From Effrenium voratum (taxonomy: Eukaryota; Sar; Dinophyceae; Suessiales; Symbiodiniaceae), in NCBI GenBank assembly GCA_963377175.1, contig CAUJNA010003494.1, positions 343,256 to 407,255 of the forward strand: 64,000 nucleotides of DNA, read 5' to 3'. Below, piece after piece: positions 24,142 through 37,400 of this stretch; within the stretch, counting starts at the first letter, position 1; each line of letters opens with the position of its first letter. Under the pieces are notes generated by a model that saw only the letters and a list, made by a program, of their open reading frames with translations, had not been told where the DNA came from and did not search any database. A program made the translations under genes and the position numbers.

Positions 24142-26316
24142 CTCCGATGCAGAGCTCTATGCGCAGTGCCGGGCCCCAGGCGAAGAAATCGCTGGCTTCC
24201 GCGTCGTGGAGCCCAAAGGCCTGAAGGCACCAAGGCAAGCAAAGGCTTAAAGGTTCTCATGTATATTAAATATGAATAAAGTATCATCACCCTGCTTCAT
24301 AATATGACTAATATCCACCTGATAACTATCCACGATGGCTTCCTTGTGTCTGGTGGAACGGCAATGTTTGAACTGCCAAATTCTATCTTTTCAGCAGCCC
24401 TGGGCAAGGAATTTTCCAAAGCAGGGAGGCGCGCATGGGATCGACTTGCTGCCCATGGATATCATACAATCTTGCAAGGGGTCGTGAAGAATGACAAGGA
24501 GCTTCCATGCCCGCATTGAGCCCTTGCTCGATACAATATGCCTCACGTCTCTGCACTGGCAGGGTGTCAAGCCCGTCATCCTAGCCAAAGGATGTAACCG
24601 TAGTTTGGCAAAATGAATTGCTGTGCAGGTACTGCAAGCAGCCCCCAAACTTCAGTGAACTAGAAGCAAAGCAAAGTACCCACACAACCAGTTTGAGGTA
24701 CTTGAGGTATGAGACCCTCAACATGTCAGCATGTTGGGCTCAAAGACAGAACACAACACTCAGACATCCTACTGAATAACAAAATGGATGCTGTACACCA
24801 AAACAGGCTCCGAGAGCTGCTCATTCCTTCTGAAAGCATCCAGTGCTGAGTGGCCAGCATCTAAGATGGACGGGTTGAGCTCCACGTTGGCCCACATCAA
24901 CTGCAAACAAACACGGTTCAAAGTTCACCAGCAAGTTTTGTGCCATGCTGCAATTTGCATTCCTTGCTCATGTAACGCACGCTCTAGTGATTCTGCGGCA
25001 ACACCCGACCTGCATGAGCAAACTCGCAGACAGAAGATTGCAAGCAAGAAGACACCTGTCTTTCTGGGTGCATCTAGGCTTGCCCTTCTTTGCCGCATAC
25101 ACGTTGAAACCATTGTCTGGATCTTCTTGACAGCAGCCCTAGTAGCGTGTGCAACATGGTACTGACTTTTGGAAAGTGTGCTCCTCACAACATGCGATTG
25201 GTCATTCACTTCTCAGACCGACAACCAAACCTTGATGGGGTCTGTGCGGTACTTCTGCGCCAGCTGTCGCGTGGCGTTCTCCACAGCCTGGTCTGCGCCG
25301 GCCTGGCCGCTTGGACGCTCGTGACCTGTGCCTCCGCAGCTAACTTTGTCATGTGCGTGAGTGTGCGTCTGTGGCTTGAGCGCTGCGTCGCGTGAAAATA
25401 GTGATGGTGGTGCCAACAACCAAGCAAGGGTGACTGGCCCCCTGCTGTTCAATTGAATGAGTTTAAACTTACCTGGCATGTGTCCCTTGTATGTGACTCT
25501 TCTAATTTGACTTTCGTTGTCGCATTCCAGCGTTGTTCATTGCAGTCCTGTCTTTCTACCACCTGTCCCCCTACGGATTCACTGCTGAATACATGTATAT
25601 ATATAATATAAGATAATATGGATTTCTATCATTTGCGTTAGAAGGTGTGTTCCCCTTCGGATCAGGTGTGTGTTCCTTTTGAAGCCAGAGTCTGATGACG
25701 ATGGTCGCGTGCGGATTTGAACCAGCAAGCAAGGAATCAATCCGAGCATCCTTGTCAGACTATTCATTGTTGGTTGGATGGAATCCTGACTCGACAGCTT
25801 GCCTCTAGGCAATGCTCGCGCTTTTGGGTTCTTGCCTAATTGATCCTTCAGTCTGCCTGACAAAAGTTGATGCCAGAAGTGCCAAAAGCAGTCATATTAC
25901 TGCAGCCTGCAGGTATGGATACCTGTGTGTGTGTGTGTGTGCGTGAGCTGGGCAAGCCTCATGCTAGGTAAATGTCCAACTCTTGTCATTGCATAAGCGA
26001 CATGCTTGCTTGTCAAAAGAGGGGTGCATGTTGAATGTCAGGGGTGCTGTTTAACTTTGTAAGCATGACGAGTAACGTAACAACACACATGCATTTCCCA
26101 CAGCATACCTAATACTTCCAATGTTTGCATTTGTCTAGAATACTGTTCTGGTGATCTACCGCAGTGTCTGCTCAAATGCCAAAACATGCCACTACGTTCT
26201 TTTCATGCCCGTTGCCCGATACCCAGCACTTTTTGAGGCAAAGTTTCTTGGGTTGCTTTAACGAGACATCGAAACGAAACCACCCATATTTGAGAGACGT
26301 ATTTTCCATGTGTTTA
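24142..26316. other. No gene recognised
   Basis: Ordinary sequence; an AT-rich patch (25593-25620) and a GT run (25925-25943). Open frames are short and lack motifs. Confidence 0.45.
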
Positions 26317-26416
26317 AAAACAAACGGAACCTTGCCTTGAGCCAAAGGAAGCAGAACTGGCTGTCTAAAACAAACGGAACCTTGCCTTGAGCCAAAGGAA
26401 GCAGAACTGGCTGTCT
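26317..26416. repeat. Perfect 50-bp tandem duplication
   Basis: The unit beginning AAAACAAACGGAACCTTGCC is present at 26317-26366 and again, unchanged, at 26367-26416. Confidence 0.95.
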
Positions 26417-29400
26417 GAAGGGCCGCAGTCTCCTGCCTGGGCGGCTCAAGCATGGCACCGCTCGCTCGGAGGAAAGCGCGCGAAAGACGAAAAAGACGCG
26501 ACTTATGTCGCAATCTCTGGACCAAAAGCCCTCAGACAGGAGGCGCTTCCGCCTTCTCCGTTCTACTATTGTCTGATGCACTGAATCGGTGACTGTTGGC
26601 TCTCTCAAGGTTGCCGTGCTTCAACCAGCCCCGGCATGAATGATCCCACATTGCCACACGCCAGCACGAATGTGCGAAGCCGCCTCTACTCTACTCGAGC
26701 ATGACATGTGCTTTGCATGTTGAAAGGCCTACAGGATTCAGCAACGGTGAACCATACCCACAAGAGCAATGATATGTGTGTTTGTAACTTTACTGCCGTT
26801 CTATCGCTGTTGCTGATTCAATTTTGATATGCCCTGGCTTGGAGTCCTAGGCCGCTGGCTTGCTAACTATGAATTCACATGATGGGAGTGCCAACACCAG
26901 GCAACCTGATTTGGGATGGTTGTAAAACACAGCCTACAGAAACTCCACTATTAAGAGGCCGTTCAAAAGCTATTTTCCTGGCGCAACAACTTGTCAAAAT
27001 TCCGTCCCGCAACTAAACATGTTACCAACACGCGCAGGCATTGTACAACAGAACATTTTCTGAGCTCCCAAGCATGGCATGTTTGTGTGTGTGTGTGTGT
27101 GTGTCGGTGCATCCGTCTCATCCGTCTGCGTCTGCGTGCTTGTGTTTGTGTGTCTGTGCTCATCTGCGGTCTGTGATTCTCTGCATCTGTGGTTGTCTCT
27201 CCTCTCTCTCTCGCTCTTGCTCTCTCGCTCTCTCTCGCATTCCTTTCTATGTTTAGTGTTTGCGTGCTGAAGTCTCTTCGTTTCTGCGCACCTCGGCATA
27301 TGCATCTGTATGCCTTTACACCTGCATGGTGGCTCTGGACCACCCTCCGATTTCCAGACGCGCTTTATGCTAGCACTGCTAGACCCCCGCCACAGCCAAT
27401 CTATACGCGAGATGAAAGGCTGCAAAGGGAATGATGAAAACTTCCGAAGAGCGTCTGTGCTGCAGAATCATCAACAAATGACGTTCAAGTTTTAGTCCGA
27501 TTGTACTACGTGGCACTAGTGTTGTGCTTGCGTAAAATTAACCCCCCCCATGGGGACACGAGATTGGCACGCAAGCATGGGTCCACGGAGTGAGAAAGAA
27601 CGCTACTCCCAAGACCCTCGGGCGCGACCCCCTACTAACAAGGCAGAGGCTATGCACACGGCTCTCCAACCCTGCAAGCGCTTGACTACAGACTTGCCAT
27701 TTTGCAAAAAACTGCAAGGGGCTACTAGGAAATCGTATGCATCAAATTCGCAAACCACGAGCTCGCGGTTCCGCAACGCAACGCGCGACGAGGGGACACT
27801 GACACTGAGAGCATGGGGACACCCGAGCGGGACAGCTTTAGCAAGTGCCCAGTAGTGAGCTTCCGCTGCGTTTCCACTGTTCGAACCTGTGCGCGTGTGC
27901 CCAGAAACATGGTGAGCACCCATACCAACAACAACAACAAATCAACGCCAGTAGCCAAGTTGTGCCCCCATCCGCCTCCAGGCGTTCTTTGGAGAGCTCC
28001 TTGAAGGTTGCTTGCGGCCCAGCCTGTCGCTGCAAATGGCAGAAACTGAGACTGGGTCATGAACCCCCGTTCCAATGTGCACTTAATTACTGCGTTGCTT
28101 GGCGCCAGCTGCGCGTTTGATGCTGGTCATCGCAACTCTTCGAGCGGCTGATGATGGCAAAAAGTACTTTGTTTCGAGCAATCCGCACCTTGGAAAACTG
28201 TTTGGATAAACTAGGCTGCAACCATGAGGCAGCAAAGATCGATCCAACTGCATGGCGGGTCTCAAGCATGCTGCTGGCTGATGCGGCAATCTTGGCCGAG
28301 CCAAAATAAAAATCAAGGCAGCGCCCTAATCAACAGCAGCTTTAACGCTTCCTGTTTGGAGATTTCCTTCATCCGGGGCACTGTGATTCGAGGGACCAGT
28401 CAAGATCTTATAAGCTCCACCTGCGTGGGCAAAATCGGCTGAAAGTGTGGGCGTCGCTGCCCCGGCAGAGTTCACAGGTTCTCACATCCAAAAGAGTGGT
28501 CTTAAAGTTTAGCCTTCCTCGTCCTGGATCTTGTGGCTCTGCGAAGCTTCAGCTGCACGCCTCCCGCTGCTTCACTCTTGGACGACACGTGACACTGAGC
28601 AGCGCAAAGCGAAAGCTCCTGGGAAAACGCGGCGTGACATGTCGTCAAAGGCGGCCACAAAGCGACTCAGGCTTCGGACAGTCACGGCTGAGACTACCAC
28701 ACCTGAGGTTCCTCCTGGAAGCGCTTGTTGGTTGCTGTCTGTCACAGCTGTTCTGCCACAGGCTGTGTCGCAGCTCTGTCGAAAGAGTTGGCTACCTTCC
28801 CCTGCCCCAGCTGCCAGACTCAGTCTTCAGCCCCCTGACCGCAGCCGCTTGTTGCCGCTTGTCCCAGCCCCGCAGCCAGCTTAAGCCCAGCCCCCAGCTC
28901 CGGAGCCCGTCATGCCCAGTCCAGCTCATTCCAGCCCTCGGTGGTCGGCCCCTTTGCGCTGCAGCCTACCAACAGCCTGCATCACTGGCACAAGCCCGTG
29001 TACAATAAAGATCTGGAGTCATGTGCCGCGCAATCTAAAGAAATCCATCGCAGCCGGATCTGCAAAATGCTGAAGCAGAACTTGATGCAACAAGGGTAGC
29101 TATCAACATGGAGGCAACGTTGCAAATATAAGCTCAAAGCTATGCTTGTCGTTCTCCAAATGGGCTGAATAAAAAAACGTAGTACACGACTATAAGTCGT
29201 TGACGTGGCCACGTAACTCGCATAGGAAAAGCAGGCAGTAGGCAGCGGAGCACGGACTTGATTCTTGTGGTTCAAAAGCAGGTTGGGTCATCAGGAAGAG
29301 GACCTCGAGTAGTTGGGGCCTGGGCAGCTTGTCAGATTTGGCAGGCATGAGTATTCGTTAGGGTTCGTCTGAGCATCGGTTTGAGTATCGGTTCGGGGCC

Positions 29401-29937
29401 TATCAGTTTCCCCTCTGGAACCTCGGGTAGCAACAATTGCCTTGTATAGCTTTTCAACACAGGGCGCAGCTGACAAGAACCCAGATTGTTTGAAGCAATT
29501 CTTCCTGGCTTCTGGAAGTATCGTATTTTTTCCTCAGCATTGGGTTACGATGGTTTGGGCTGCAAAACAAGTTCAGGGGGAGCCCCTTACATGACGAACA
29601 GCAATTCACGCTAGCCGTCAAAGCGCAATCTGAGGATGCAAGGCGCTGATAATTTCTCGGTCGCCTTCTTTCCCACCGCGATTGACTTGAGCAGCCACAG
29701 GCTCAAGGAGTCCTCAGACTCAAGGCAACCCCTTGCCCGTGCCCTTTCTGCAAATGCGAGCTGAAGCGAACAGGGCCGTTGATGTCGCTTATCGCTGACA
29801 GTCAAACACTGTCCTTGAATAAAGCGCAACCACTCGCTGCCACTCGCTTGGTGCATTCTTCGCGAACTTGTTTTAGCCGAAAGTTGGAGTCCAACTGTTA
29901 GAGTGGCAACTGTGTCCGGGTTCCCGCCACCTCTCGG
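26417..29937. other. No gene recognised; short microsatellites
   Basis: GT run 27083-27104 and CTCTCTCTCGCT-type repeat 27195-27240. Several open frames near 28445-29008 overlap in all three frames and show no motif; composition alone explains them. Confidence 0.4.
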
Positions 29938-29938
29938 C

Positions 29939-29990
29939 CTCTCTCTGCCTCTCTCAGCTCCTTCTTCAAGAGGCTGAACTTCTCGGCAAC
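29939..29990 (-). CDS. Exon-like segment, coiled-coil type
   Basis: A CGCAG|G acceptor precedes VAEKFSLLKKELREAER, and GAGAG|GCCGAG supplies a GC donor. Both borders match the rules seen in the J/thioredoxin gene on the same strand, and the heptad-like Leu and charged spacing suggests a coiled coil. It may be a distal exon of that gene or a separate downstream gene. No family recognised. Confidence 0.35.
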
Positions 29991-31100
29991 CTGCGTCCGG
30001 GCGCCGATGCAAGCAACAGCCGACAGGTACCTTCGACCGGCTCCAATCTTCTCCTCGCCTTGCCCGTCTCCGCCAGAGGATCGATCCGAACCACTTGAGG
30101 TATCCTAACATCGTACCTTCAGGCAGCTTCGCAGAATAATACCACAACTGCCACAGCCTAATGAAATGCTGCCACTCATAGAATCTCAAGTATTGGAAGC
30201 CATCAAATATCTGAACAGGTCGATTTGGAACGCACATCCTTTGTGCATTGTGTGTATGTGGGTATGGCTCAAAACTAAGCAGGATGGGTTACTCAGGTTT
30301 TGGTCCATGTTTCCACTTGCCAGGGTTCCATTTTGGTACCGGTTTTTTGAGCCAAAGCCATGTGACAACTGTGCACGCCTGCCGAACAGCTGCCAAAGTC
30401 AGAATCCAAACAAAGTCAAATCGTCATGAGCTCACAGCGCACTCACGCTGCAGCGGTGGCTTGAACACCCCCGTCTTGTCACAGCGAGGCACCTAAACTC
30501 CATCAGCGATGGGGAAGTGGTTGAATCCGGTTGGTTTCGTTGACTTTTCTCTTTCGGCAAATGCAGGTCAATGTCGACTGGCTTCTGCTCAAAAAGCAAC
30601 CATGCCATCCGCTCACACACACACACACAACACAGACTTGCCTTGAATACATTCCCTCCATCTGGCCACACGAACAAAGCTAGCTGTCTGGTCTGGCGCG
30701 CAGCTGATTGGTAGACCGAGCGCTTGATCCTGTTGCAGCTATCAACAAACACATGCCAGCAAGCAATTGTTGTGCTTTCACCTGAGGAGTGAGGTGCGAT
30801 TCAACACCTTCTTCCAGTCGGTGTGCTCGGCTAAGACGCGCCAAACTTTGAGCAGAAGTAGAAATCGCATCTGCCCAGTTTTCGGGGTTTATGTGGCTTT
30901 AATGTGCTGCCATATCCGCAATCCTGTTCAGTTTAGTCAGCGCGTGGTCATGAGCCTTTGGCCTGCGCATAAGCAACGCCAGAAACCTACTAATCTCGTC
31001 TGAATGATGCTTCAGACTTCAGTTTCCCACTTGAGAGTGCATCTGCGAAGCAACATGGCCAACAAAAGCGCGGATTTTCTGAGATCCACCCTTTGTATAC

Positions 31101-31199
31101 TTGCCAGGATGCTGTTGCCAAGGCGGTGCGGCCCCTGAACTCGCGGCTCAACGCCTGCAGCGCCGACACAGCAATGACTTCCCTCAACAAAGCGACCCC
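31101..31199 (-). CDS. Exon-like segment, phase 0, 33 codons
   Basis: TTGAG|G acceptor, CAA|GTATAC donor and a clean helical reading (VALLREVIAVSALQALSREF, ending TASWQ). The length is an exact multiple of three and both ends fall on codon borders. Same strand as the J/thioredoxin gene, about 3.2 kb beyond its last located exon. Family not recognised. The preceding 60 bases also read as coding (DPLVDIIYMGL) after AAG|G and may belong to another exon. Confidence 0.35.
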
Positions 31200-34100
31200 C
31201 TCAACAATGGTTGGTGGCAATCAGCCCCATGTAAATGATGTCCACCAAAGGGTCCTTAATGAGAATTCACACCCGGCGCGCTGGCAGGGAGGTGCTTCTC
31301 GGAACAGAAGAGGAAATGATGCGGGACAGTCACCATTTTTGCTTTGGCTGCCTACATTTGGCTCTGGACGCCAGATTCAGGTATGTGAGTCTGAGAAAGC
31401 AACCAATCAAGCCCCATGTTTGTCCATACAGTCACAAGAAGCTCCAGCAGCTGCAATAAACACCAACAGACGCAAACACTAAAACAAGCTTCAGTTTAGG
31501 AACCGGCAAGCTCAGGGCACCACCCCATGAAATGGCTGCGGCTTTTCTCAAAACAGCGGCAATCCTTTTTTGCTGCTCTATTCTCAGTTCTCAGTGTGGC
31601 TCTATTGCTGCGCCTTCCACATGGGAGGCGAGGCACTCTTGTCCTTAGTGTCACCAAGCGGGAAACGTGCTGAAACCTCTGACTGAAGGGGGAGTAGGAA
31701 AGAAAGGCTTTGAATGCTGTGACCTGTACAAACCTTGTAGAAACGCTTCTGCTAACGCATCTGAATTTGACTTCTGCTTTCGCGCGTAGTTTTCCCTTAA
31801 AGTCGTCCGGCAGCCTTCCCGCAGTCTTGCAGTCTTCCAGTAGTCTTTGCGTGATCTGCAGTATGACATCGAGATCTCTATAACGAGGCATTCAGTGGGG
31901 CAAAAGCTTGCTGGTCAGGCTCTCATAATAACGTGGTTGTCAGTTGGTTATCAGCTTTGCTATGCGTCAGGTTGATAACCAATGTTTGCAAAACCGTGTC
32001 AAAGGATTACCTGCGCCTCTGTCGTCGACATTGCTCCTCCTTGTCAATTGATGGGAGTTGTCATAGTCCTAAGACTTACAGTAATTACGTGCCTTGAAAT
32101 ACCGATGTGGCGCATTCGCTGTTTCCTTGCAAAGCAAGATTCAAGCCTGCGATATGCCGTCTGCAGTACGTGCTCATTGGTATTGAGGGCTCGAACATAT
32201 TTGCATTTTCAAGTCAAGCAAATCTGCCGTGGAGCAAACCATGCACCCTGTCCTCAAAAGCCTGTACAGAACAAGCAGGGTTTTCGAACAACACGCGGGA
32301 AGTGCGAGACAAGCCAGCGGGAATATGTGGCAACCGCTGCACCAAAGGGCAAAGCATCGAGCTGAACGTGCCTTCATCATGTTCCACAAGTCTCATCCAA
32401 TTGTTGGCATGTCCAAGGCTCTGTGAAGAGGAGGATGTGGGGCCCCTTCACATTGTCTAGCCACTTCCGCAGCTCGTGCTTTTCCTGACCGAAGCGTGAG
32501 GATGAGCAACATTCGCTCAAAACATGTTAGATCAACCAAGCTCTTGAGGAGAGCTCCCCAAGCACGTGGGACAGAACACCGCTGAGTGAGGGTTTGGGCT
32601 CGCTTGTCAAGCAGCTGAGCATCTGAACTCGTTCAAGCACTTGCTGTCGACTGGCGGAGGCAAAAAACTGCTGCCCAATTTCCCCGGGGAAAAAATCAAC
32701 TGCTCTCACCTGCAGCACCTGCGTGTAGTCCGGCAACATGGCATTAGCCCACCTGGGCACAACTGGGCACAGCCAAAGGCAACAAAGATGTTGGAATACA
32801 GCAAATGGATCGTCCTTTCAAATGGGGTTCTAAAAGTGTTCATGCTTCGGTTCCTGCACATGTTGATCATGCTTTGGTTCCAAGCGGTCTTTGCTTGACC
32901 GCAAGGCTGCAAGGACGGCAAAATACTTTTTTGAGAAACCCTGTGCCCGCGTTCAGGAAGCCCAAGTTCGGGCTTCAAAAACAGGGAAGAGGGGGCTGAA
33001 GGCAAAGGGAAGTACTACATTGTTCAGTCATGAATGCCAAGGAAACAACACAAACTGGACCCCAATCGCGCTGGATGTTCTGAGCTCTGCACTGTGCACC
33101 TGGTTTCCTTGTCGAAACCAAGAAGAGGAGTGAACGAAAGGAGGGGCAACAAATCGGCAAGCATAGACTTTCTCTAGCTGCAACTTGCTGTTAACCAATA
33201 GCATAGCTCGACCAAAGACTTGCAGCAGAGATGTTTCAAGGCAAAAGCTCAAGGCGTGCTCAGCTCAGCGGCGACACACCCACCTAACAAAGCAGTTGCG
33301 GCAGCACATAGACCACCATAGTTAATTTGTTGCAAACAGCCATGATCTAAAGTCTGCTCCAAGAGGGGGACCTCAACACCCTGATTTCGTCGGCAGTGAC
33401 AAGAGGCCTGAGTGGTCAAAGGAGTATCAGCAGAGCAGGACAAGAAACCATCAAGCGGCAAGAACGCAAACCTCACAGCTTGTGTGTTGCACAAGACCCT
33501 TCATTTTGGCCTCTAGGGCCTCCCGGGGGCTCTTACAATAATTTGTGTACATGAACACATATTGTATAGACATATACTATGGTCTATGTTTGTACATGTT
33601 TCAATATACATATATTGCAGATATAAATACATATACATAATATGTATATTACAGCACACACACACACAGACACATTGGGAAGGAGCTGCCCCCTTATCAC
33701 TTGCCAAGCAAGAAAGAACTAAAGAACTCCAGGTTGGCTACTTTGAAAGATGCTAGCTTTTAACAGCCAGTCTTAAGGTCCACCGAAAGAACAAGGATTC
33801 TGAGCACCAGACTTCCCTAAGTTCTTCGCACTCGGTGCGCCCTCGTCGAAGATCTCTGGGGGATCGTCCTAAGGTCGAGCAGCTGGCCATGGGTCATGAA
33901 GCCTCGATGAGATTCCTCTCCTGTGCTTCACAAAGATCAAACTCTACCACAAGGCACGGGTGCACAATTAATTTTACTAATCAACTAGCCTCCTTCCAAG
34001 TGGAGCCAAAAGAAGGTTGTTCAAATGGGTGTTGCATTGAGGGGCTTGGCCCAACCCTGGCTCCCCTCTTCCTTTTTTTGGCTTCCTTCAAGATTGGCGG

Positions 34101-34355
34101 AATTGGCTCTCAAGTCCACTGCCACACCCGCCGCGCCTTGCTTTCACCAAACCATCGAAAGGCCGGGAAACTCGGCGAACGGCACAGACAGCCCAAGCAA
34201 TGACTTCAAATGCAAAGCAGAGGAATGCTGCACATGCCTACCGAGTATGGACAGCGTGTTGGACACACAAAAAACTTCATGAACCTCTGAACTGCAAGCT
34301 CGGAGACGCTCGGAGACTTGGCTTCCGGCTCATTGATGGAGGCCCTAGAGCACAC
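31200..34355. other. Minus-strand exon-like pieces, unassembled
   Basis: Minus-strand stretches that read like coding sequence: 31760-31880 (DLDVILQITQRLLEDCKTAG), about 32600-32715 (VRAVDFFPGEIGQ) and 33505-33530 (REALEAKMKGL). They fit a continuing minus-strand transcription unit, but splice borders and phases could not be chained. 33540-33660 holds an AT/CA microsatellite. Confidence 0.3.
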
Positions 34356-34400
34356 CTGCTGCTGCTGCCGGCAGTTCACCGACGCCACGTTCAGGAAATC
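34356..34400 (-). CDS. Thioredoxin-domain exon 10
   Basis: 15 codons, DFLNVASVNCRQQQQ, after TCGCAG|G. The VNC strand follows directly from TFK in exon 9, as in thioredoxin-like domains (FKDxxxVxxVNC). GTGTGC follows; the frame also stays open through it (VCSRASIN), so the 3' border is open. Confidence 0.65.
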
Positions 34401-37400
34401 CTGCGAAATCTTGAAGGCTTGGCGTGAGATCCCGGGTGTTTAAAGGTTCGTCCTTGAAGGTGTCGGCAAACTTGATGTACTCTTCCCGCACCTGCACAGA
34501 TTTGGGCTTCTGCTGGGCTCATTGCAAACATCACCTCAATCCTGATCGCCACGTGATCGCACTGTATTGGCGAAGTCTTCAATCTTATCTTGCTTTGCAA
34601 AGAGTAACATGCATATATATACATATATATATATATTCAGATATCTCAGTGCACCTCCCGCGATGCATCATTGTTTGGCTTGTAAAACCTCAGCTGCATG
34701 AGATGCAGGGGACAGGTCTTGCCAGCAATCACTGTGGACAAACCAGGGATAAATCTACGTTGCAAGCTGCCAGTTGTAGTACTTTCATCGCTCAATAAGC
34801 AACTGCCTAGGACAAACATGTGGTTGCGTCAATCATGCATTACCTCTTGCTTGCCTGCGGAGGCGCCACAAGTCAAAAAAAAGAGCTTACATTCCGCCTA
34901 GTTACGGCCCAGTTGTCTGTTTGTCACCAGCCAAGCAGCTGAACGAGCCAAGGTTCAATGCGATCATTGATCTGCGAGTTGTACCTGGCAGAAGGGCAGG
35001 ACTTTCTGCATTGTTTTGCGTGCACAAACAAACAAACAAATAAACAAAACAAAGAAACACACAAACCAACACACAAACAAATAAACAAACACACAGACAA
35101 ACAAACCAACTAACCAGCTAACAACCAAGCAACTACCAAACCAACCAACTACAACAAACCACCAAACGAACAAACGCCTGCCCGCCCGCACGCCGCACAT
35201 GAGCCATGGTCAAAGATTACTATTACCCAGCTGGAACATGTTGCGAGCCCGCTGGTGTTTGCGGGAAATGTAGGGAGTCCTGCGTTTGCCTCACTACACA
35301 TGGTTCATCTCAAAATAGGTAATTTCCTCATGGCTTCCCTTTAAAGCAACCCTAAAGGGGCACCCTCATCAAAAAGACAGCCACATGGTGACGGTAAACA
35401 TGTGTACAGCGTGGCAGAGCCCCCCTGGTAAAATAGTGTAGGTGTGGGCACAAATCGGAGTTCATCTCGGTGACGTTGGTGTTGCCGTAAATGTCCTCCT
35501 GTCACCATCTGTGGATCATCCCCAGCTCGTTGACGGTTGAATCCAAATGACTACATTCACCACACAATTTGAGGAAATCCATTTGTGATGCCGGTCATTG
35601 AGAACAGTACCGGCCATACCCGGCATACCCGAGACCCGCAAAGGCTTGCACGAGGCCCCCAGTCCTTTGGGCCCGGCTCGCCTTCCTCCACGAACCTGGG
35701 TCAAAGCCATGCACGAGCTTGTGAAAGACATGCCACAACATAGAGGCACTACGCAAACCCTGAACGGGAAGATAGCGCGCACTGAGCAAAGCAGTGGAAA
35801 TAACAAAGTACAGAAGATCCTCCTGTAAACACCAATGCCAAAAACCCACAAAACAAAGTTATAGAATCTGAGCAGTTCTTTCACACTGCACCGGTGTTGC
35901 ATCATCTCGTACATTCCATACACTCTATCGATTCTGCGTAGCGCCTATACATCATATTGACCTCCAATGCCCCACATTCTCCTTTTAAACCTCGAACCAC
36001 AATTTGGTCTCCCGCAGCGTCCAGTGACAAGTTCTGCAAAGCAACATGGAAAGGTTGGGATCCAATTCCCCGGTCGTAAATTGTGTCTACATGTTCTCCC
36101 GATTCTTTCCCTCAGATTCTCCAAAACCGATGCCAATGTTGACCACGGACACTGTAGATGCTCACCATCACTCATGTTCGACTGCCAGAAATGCATTACA
36201 GCACGCAGTCTCGCTATCTGCTCCTTTACAGTCCACAACCGGCAGACCGCTGCTGTGAAAGACGTCATAGGGCCCGTGCGTCATATGGCCTCCTCTGCGA
36301 ACGATGCGCACCTAGGCCAAGCTGTCCAGCTTGTCATTGGATCTGTCACGGGGGTCTCTTTGGGGTTCAGTTTGGCCTGGTCTGGATTCCTGGAATATCT
36401 CGTCAGTCTGGTCTGGGGTCCTGGAAGGTCTGTCAGATGTTGTCATCTGCTTGGTATGGCTTGTTCCGGGTCTAGTGTTTAGTCATCAGCACCCCTACAC
36501 AGTTTAGGCATATGTTTAGGCTTTTTGATGTCTTCAAATGTGATTCCATGTGTTTTAGTGCTCTTTCGATTTCTGTAGATTCTTTCAGAATCATTTGATG
36601 TATCGATTTCTCACAGTGTCTGGCAGTGGGCTAAGAGTTGGTGACTGCCCACCTGCTCTCATTCCGGGGGCAGCATTACTGCCCCAGCTAGGGTATTTCT
36701 AGCCTGTGCTTGGTGCTCAACGCACAAGTGAGGGAAGCTACGATGCTAATCAAGGGAGCACACAAGCAGATAAAGGCGCAGGGTTCCAGACAGAGTTTGG
36801 GAAATTTGGCTGCCACCTAAAGGTTCTATTTAGCTTTCTGCTGCGCCTTGGCAAGTCTAACATGTCCAAACACAAGGAAGCTTGCAGCAAAGAGGGTATC
36901 AAACAATTGGGGTATGAAGTGTGTGCAAGGATTTCAGCCTGTCGCCGCGAGCAATTGTCAGCACTGTTGCTCAAGTTTTGTCGAAATATGAACTTTGGGA
37001 ACCGTTGAGACAGTGATACGTTGTACAAGCTTGCAAACATCCCTTCTTCGCTTGCACACTTCGAAGCTGAGGTGCACACGTTTCCATCAGGCTCTCGCCC
37101 AAAGAATTGTCTGAACATTGCTTTGGCCTGGCCAACTTTGCAATTCTGCTGGCTAAAGGAGCGGACAAACGGAAGCCTGCAGCAAACAGCACCATAAACA
37201 AAATATGAAGTGCCAGGTCGAAGCTCAGATGTATCTGGGCTAACGGCATCTCCGCTGTTCAAAAGCCGCTTCCTTCTGATCACGAAGTGTGCGCAAGTCT
37301 TCCACAGACGTGGCCTTTTTCCAGGGTGGCAGCACAGACTGGGATCAAGGCTCAAGCTCACAAAAAAGAGGGGTCCCTAGAAAATTCGCCGAAGGTTCCG

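Noticed and set aside
25700..25760. tRNA-like B box on the minus strand (GGTTCAAATCC)
   Set aside because: No pairing acceptor stem, D arm or anticodon arm could be found upstream, and the T stem does not pair.
29611..30237. 208-codon minus-strand open frame
   Set aside because: A shorter splice-consistent exon in another frame (29939-29990) reads better; the long frame has no motif.
30250..30355. Inverted TGGCTCAAAA / TTTTGAGCCA pair as a spliced-leader gene
   Set aside because: Matches only part of the leader and lacks a donor and Sm-like site; kept only as a chance inverted repeat.
35195..35220. CxxC reading (GSCAAC) on the minus strand as the missing thioredoxin active site
   Set aside because: It lies upstream of exon 8 in gene order, where the fold does not expect it, and has no AG|G acceptor.
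36750..37361. 203-codon minus-strand open frame
   Set aside because: It includes J-protein exon 6 but reads on into intron on both sides; the open frame is incidental.
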